Source: Salinimonas chungwhensis DSM 16280
GTDB taxonomy: Bacteria; Pseudomonadota; Gammaproteobacteria; Enterobacterales; Alteromonadaceae
Assembly: GCF_000378185.1 (NCBI RefSeq)
Contig: NZ_KB899379.1
Span: 168,720-232,719, forward strand
Direction of reading: 5' to 3'
Length of the DNA: 64,000 nt
This document shows, piece by piece, positions 62,974 through 64,000 of the stretch (its first letter is position 1; every line of letters starts with the position of its first letter). Under the pieces are notes generated by a model. It made no database searches and had not been told where the DNA came from. It was given only the letters and a program-made list of their open reading frames with translations. The position numbers and the translations under genes are program-made.

Positions 62974-63002
62974 AAAAAAGCGCTTCAATGAAGCGCTTTT
63001 TT
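62974..63002. terminator. Bidirectional intrinsic terminator shared by convergent genes
   Basis: The repeat AAAAAAGCGCTTC / GAAGCGCTTTTTT forms a 13-base-pair stem with a 3-base loop AAT, flanked by T-runs on the plus strand and A-runs (T on the minus strand) on the left. It lies between the peptidase gene (ends 62,949, plus) and minE (ends 63,035, minus) and can end both. Confidence 0.92.
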
Positions 63003-63034
63003 AATGGCAGAAATGAATCACGCGTACGGTCTGC

Positions 63035-63286
63035 TTACTCCGGTAAGGTAATATTCAGCTCAAGTACACTGCAATCATCACTGTCTTCAACTTGCACTGA
63101 CACCTGATCATCGGCAATCTGAACATACTTGCGTATAACCTCTACAATTTCCTTTTGCATCATCGGCAGGTAATCAGGCTCGGTACGCTTGCGGCGTTCA
63201 TGTGCCACAATGATTTGCAGACGCTCTTTTGCCACGGCGGCTGAGTTGGGCTTTCCCTTTTTTAGCAGATAGTCAAAAATTCCCAT
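63035..63286 (-). CDS. minE: Cell division topological specificity factor MinE
   Basis: MinE makes MinCD oscillate so that the division site stays at mid-cell. The 83-residue protein starts [20 protein letters not shown], with the amphipathic N-terminal helix and the [13 protein letters not shown] anti-MinCD segment, and ends with the topological domain including [31 protein letters not shown]. Length is normal. Its ATG overlaps the TAA of minD by one base (TAATG), and the ribosome-binding site GGAGG lies inside the end of minD. Confidence 0.97.
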   Translation of the reverse strand: MGIFDYLLKKGKPNSAAVAKERLQIIVAHERRKRTEPDYLPMMQKEIVEVIRKYVQIADDQVSVQVEDSDDCSVLELNITLPE

Positions 63287-64000
63287 TATTTTCCTCCAAG
63301 CAGCCGCTTAAAGAAGCCTTTCTTCTGAGCTTCCAGAAAGCGATGCTCTACTGTTTCGCCGGTTAAGCGACGCACCGCATCTGAATAGGCCTGACCGGCA
63401 GTGGAGTCCTGGTCAAGAATAACGGGAGCGCCCTGGTTGGATGCAGCCAACACCGCTTCTGACTCGGGGATGACACCTAACAAAGGCACTGCCAGAATTT
63501 CTTCAACATCAGCGACACTTAACATCTCTGCGGTTGCTACGCGATGTGGATTATAACGGGTCAACAACAGGTGTTCTTTAACACTTTTACCTTGCTCAGC
63601 ACGCATGGATTTGCTTTGTAAAATACCCAGGATGCGGTCTGAATCCCGCACAGAAGAGACTTCCGGGTTTGTCACCACAATGGCTTCATCAGCAAAATAA
63701 AGCGCCATTTGAGCGCCCTGCTCGATGCCGGCCGGTGAATCGCAAATGATGTATTCAAAGTCCTTACTCAGGTCATTCAATACTGTCTGCACGCCATCCA
63801 TTGTTAGTGCATCTTTATCCCGGGTCTGTGACGCCGGCAAGATGAACAAGCCTGGGGTGCGCTTATCTTTAATCAACGCCTGATTCAGTGATGCTTCCTT
63901 GTTGATGACATTTACGAAGTCATACACAACACGCCGCTCACAGCCCATGATCAAGTCAAGGTTACGCAGACCTACATCAAAATCCACTACTACAGTCTTG
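63286..64000 (-). CDS. minD: Septum site-determining ATPase MinD (partial, cut by the window edge)
   Basis: MinD is the membrane ATPase of the Min system. The visible part gives about 238 residues from [31 protein letters not shown] onwards; the N-terminal Walker A (KGGVGKTT) lies beyond position 64,000. Features seen are the switch-like [14 protein letters not shown], Walker B in [14 protein letters not shown], the [19 protein letters not shown] stretch, and the C-terminal amphipathic membrane helix ([12 protein letters not shown]). The reading frame is intact to the edge. A GTG at 63,987 is internal and not the start. minC probably lies upstream, outside the window. Confidence 0.96.
   Translation of the reverse strand, partial: KTVVVDFDVGLRNLDLIMGCERRVVYDFVNVINKEASLNQALIKDKRTPGLFILPASQTRDKDALTMDGVQTVLNDLSKDFEYIICDSPAGIEQGAQMALYFADEAIVVTNPEVSSVRDSDRILGILQSKSMRAEQGKSVKEHLLLTRYNPHRVATAEMLSVADVEEILAVPLLGVIPESEAVLAASNQGAPVILDQDSTAGQAYSDAVRRLTGETVEHRFLEAQKKGFFKRLLGGK

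Noticed and set aside
1-64000. CRISPR arrays, tRNA and rRNA genes, prophage or conjugation genes
   Set aside because: No repeated spacer structure, cloverleaf, rRNA block or phage-type gene was seen in reading the window; a tRNA scan would be needed to be certain.

Overview
The window looks like the chromosome of a marine gammaproteobacterium of the Alteromonadaceae (Alteromonas-like). This is inferred from the set of housekeeping genes (hldE, glnE, an LpxL-type acyltransferase, fadE, tdk, upp, minE/minD) and from their sequence character. I could not run a taxonomic search. No rRNA, tRNA or CRISPR array was seen.

Positions 1 to about 40,250 hold one large exopolysaccharide (EPS) locus of the exosortase A (XrtA/EpsH, PEP-CTERM) type. 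The export and assembly core lies at 31,019-40,250: an outer-membrane barrel of the PEP-CTERM-associated class, a tyrosine autokinase, a Wzz-like chain-length protein, a Wza-like export lipoprotein, the EpsB-type initiating sugar transferase, one PEP-CTERM substrate protein with a recognisable sigma-54 promoter, and the XrtA-associated ATPase. The sugar-building part lies at 1,493-30,065. It has about nine glycosyltransferases, an O-antigen ligase/polymerase-like protein, an MsbA/PglK-like ABC transporter, a sulfotransferase, a CapK-like adenylate-forming enzyme, a low-molecular-weight tyrosine phosphatase, three polysaccharide deacetylases, an ATP-grasp enzyme, a DegT-type aminotransferase, two FemAB-like transferases and the exosortase itself fused to an EpsI domain. 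The likely flow is: EpsB loads the first sugar on undecaprenyl phosphate, the glycosyltransferases extend it, the ABC transporter flips it, the Wzy-like protein polymerises it, the Wzz/kinase/phosphatase set controls length, the Wza-like protein exports it, and XrtA anchors PEP-CTERM proteins in connection with the polymer.

The left end (about 1-5,000) and the block at 9,700-12,500 are visibly richer in A+T than the rest. The block at 9,700-12,500 also holds a frameshifted gene and a decayed non-coding stretch, and a degraded IS110-family transposase lies at 30,320-30,917. These mark the EPS locus as a region of gene exchange and loss.

From 40,362 to the right end the genes are ordinary chromosomal ones: hldE, a GIY-YIG protein, a DUF350 membrane protein, glnE, a TcpQ-domain protein, an LpxL-type acyltransferase, a DUF3081-like protein, a small barrel protein, a three-gene RND exporter operon, fadE, tdk, an SDR, a LacI regulator, upp, a methyltransferase, a quinone-oxidoreductase-like enzyme, an S10 carboxypeptidase, and minE with a minD cut by the window edge. 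A 50-residue open reading frame at 57,218-57,370 with a strong ribosome-binding site and three cysteines is the most unusual small gene candidate.
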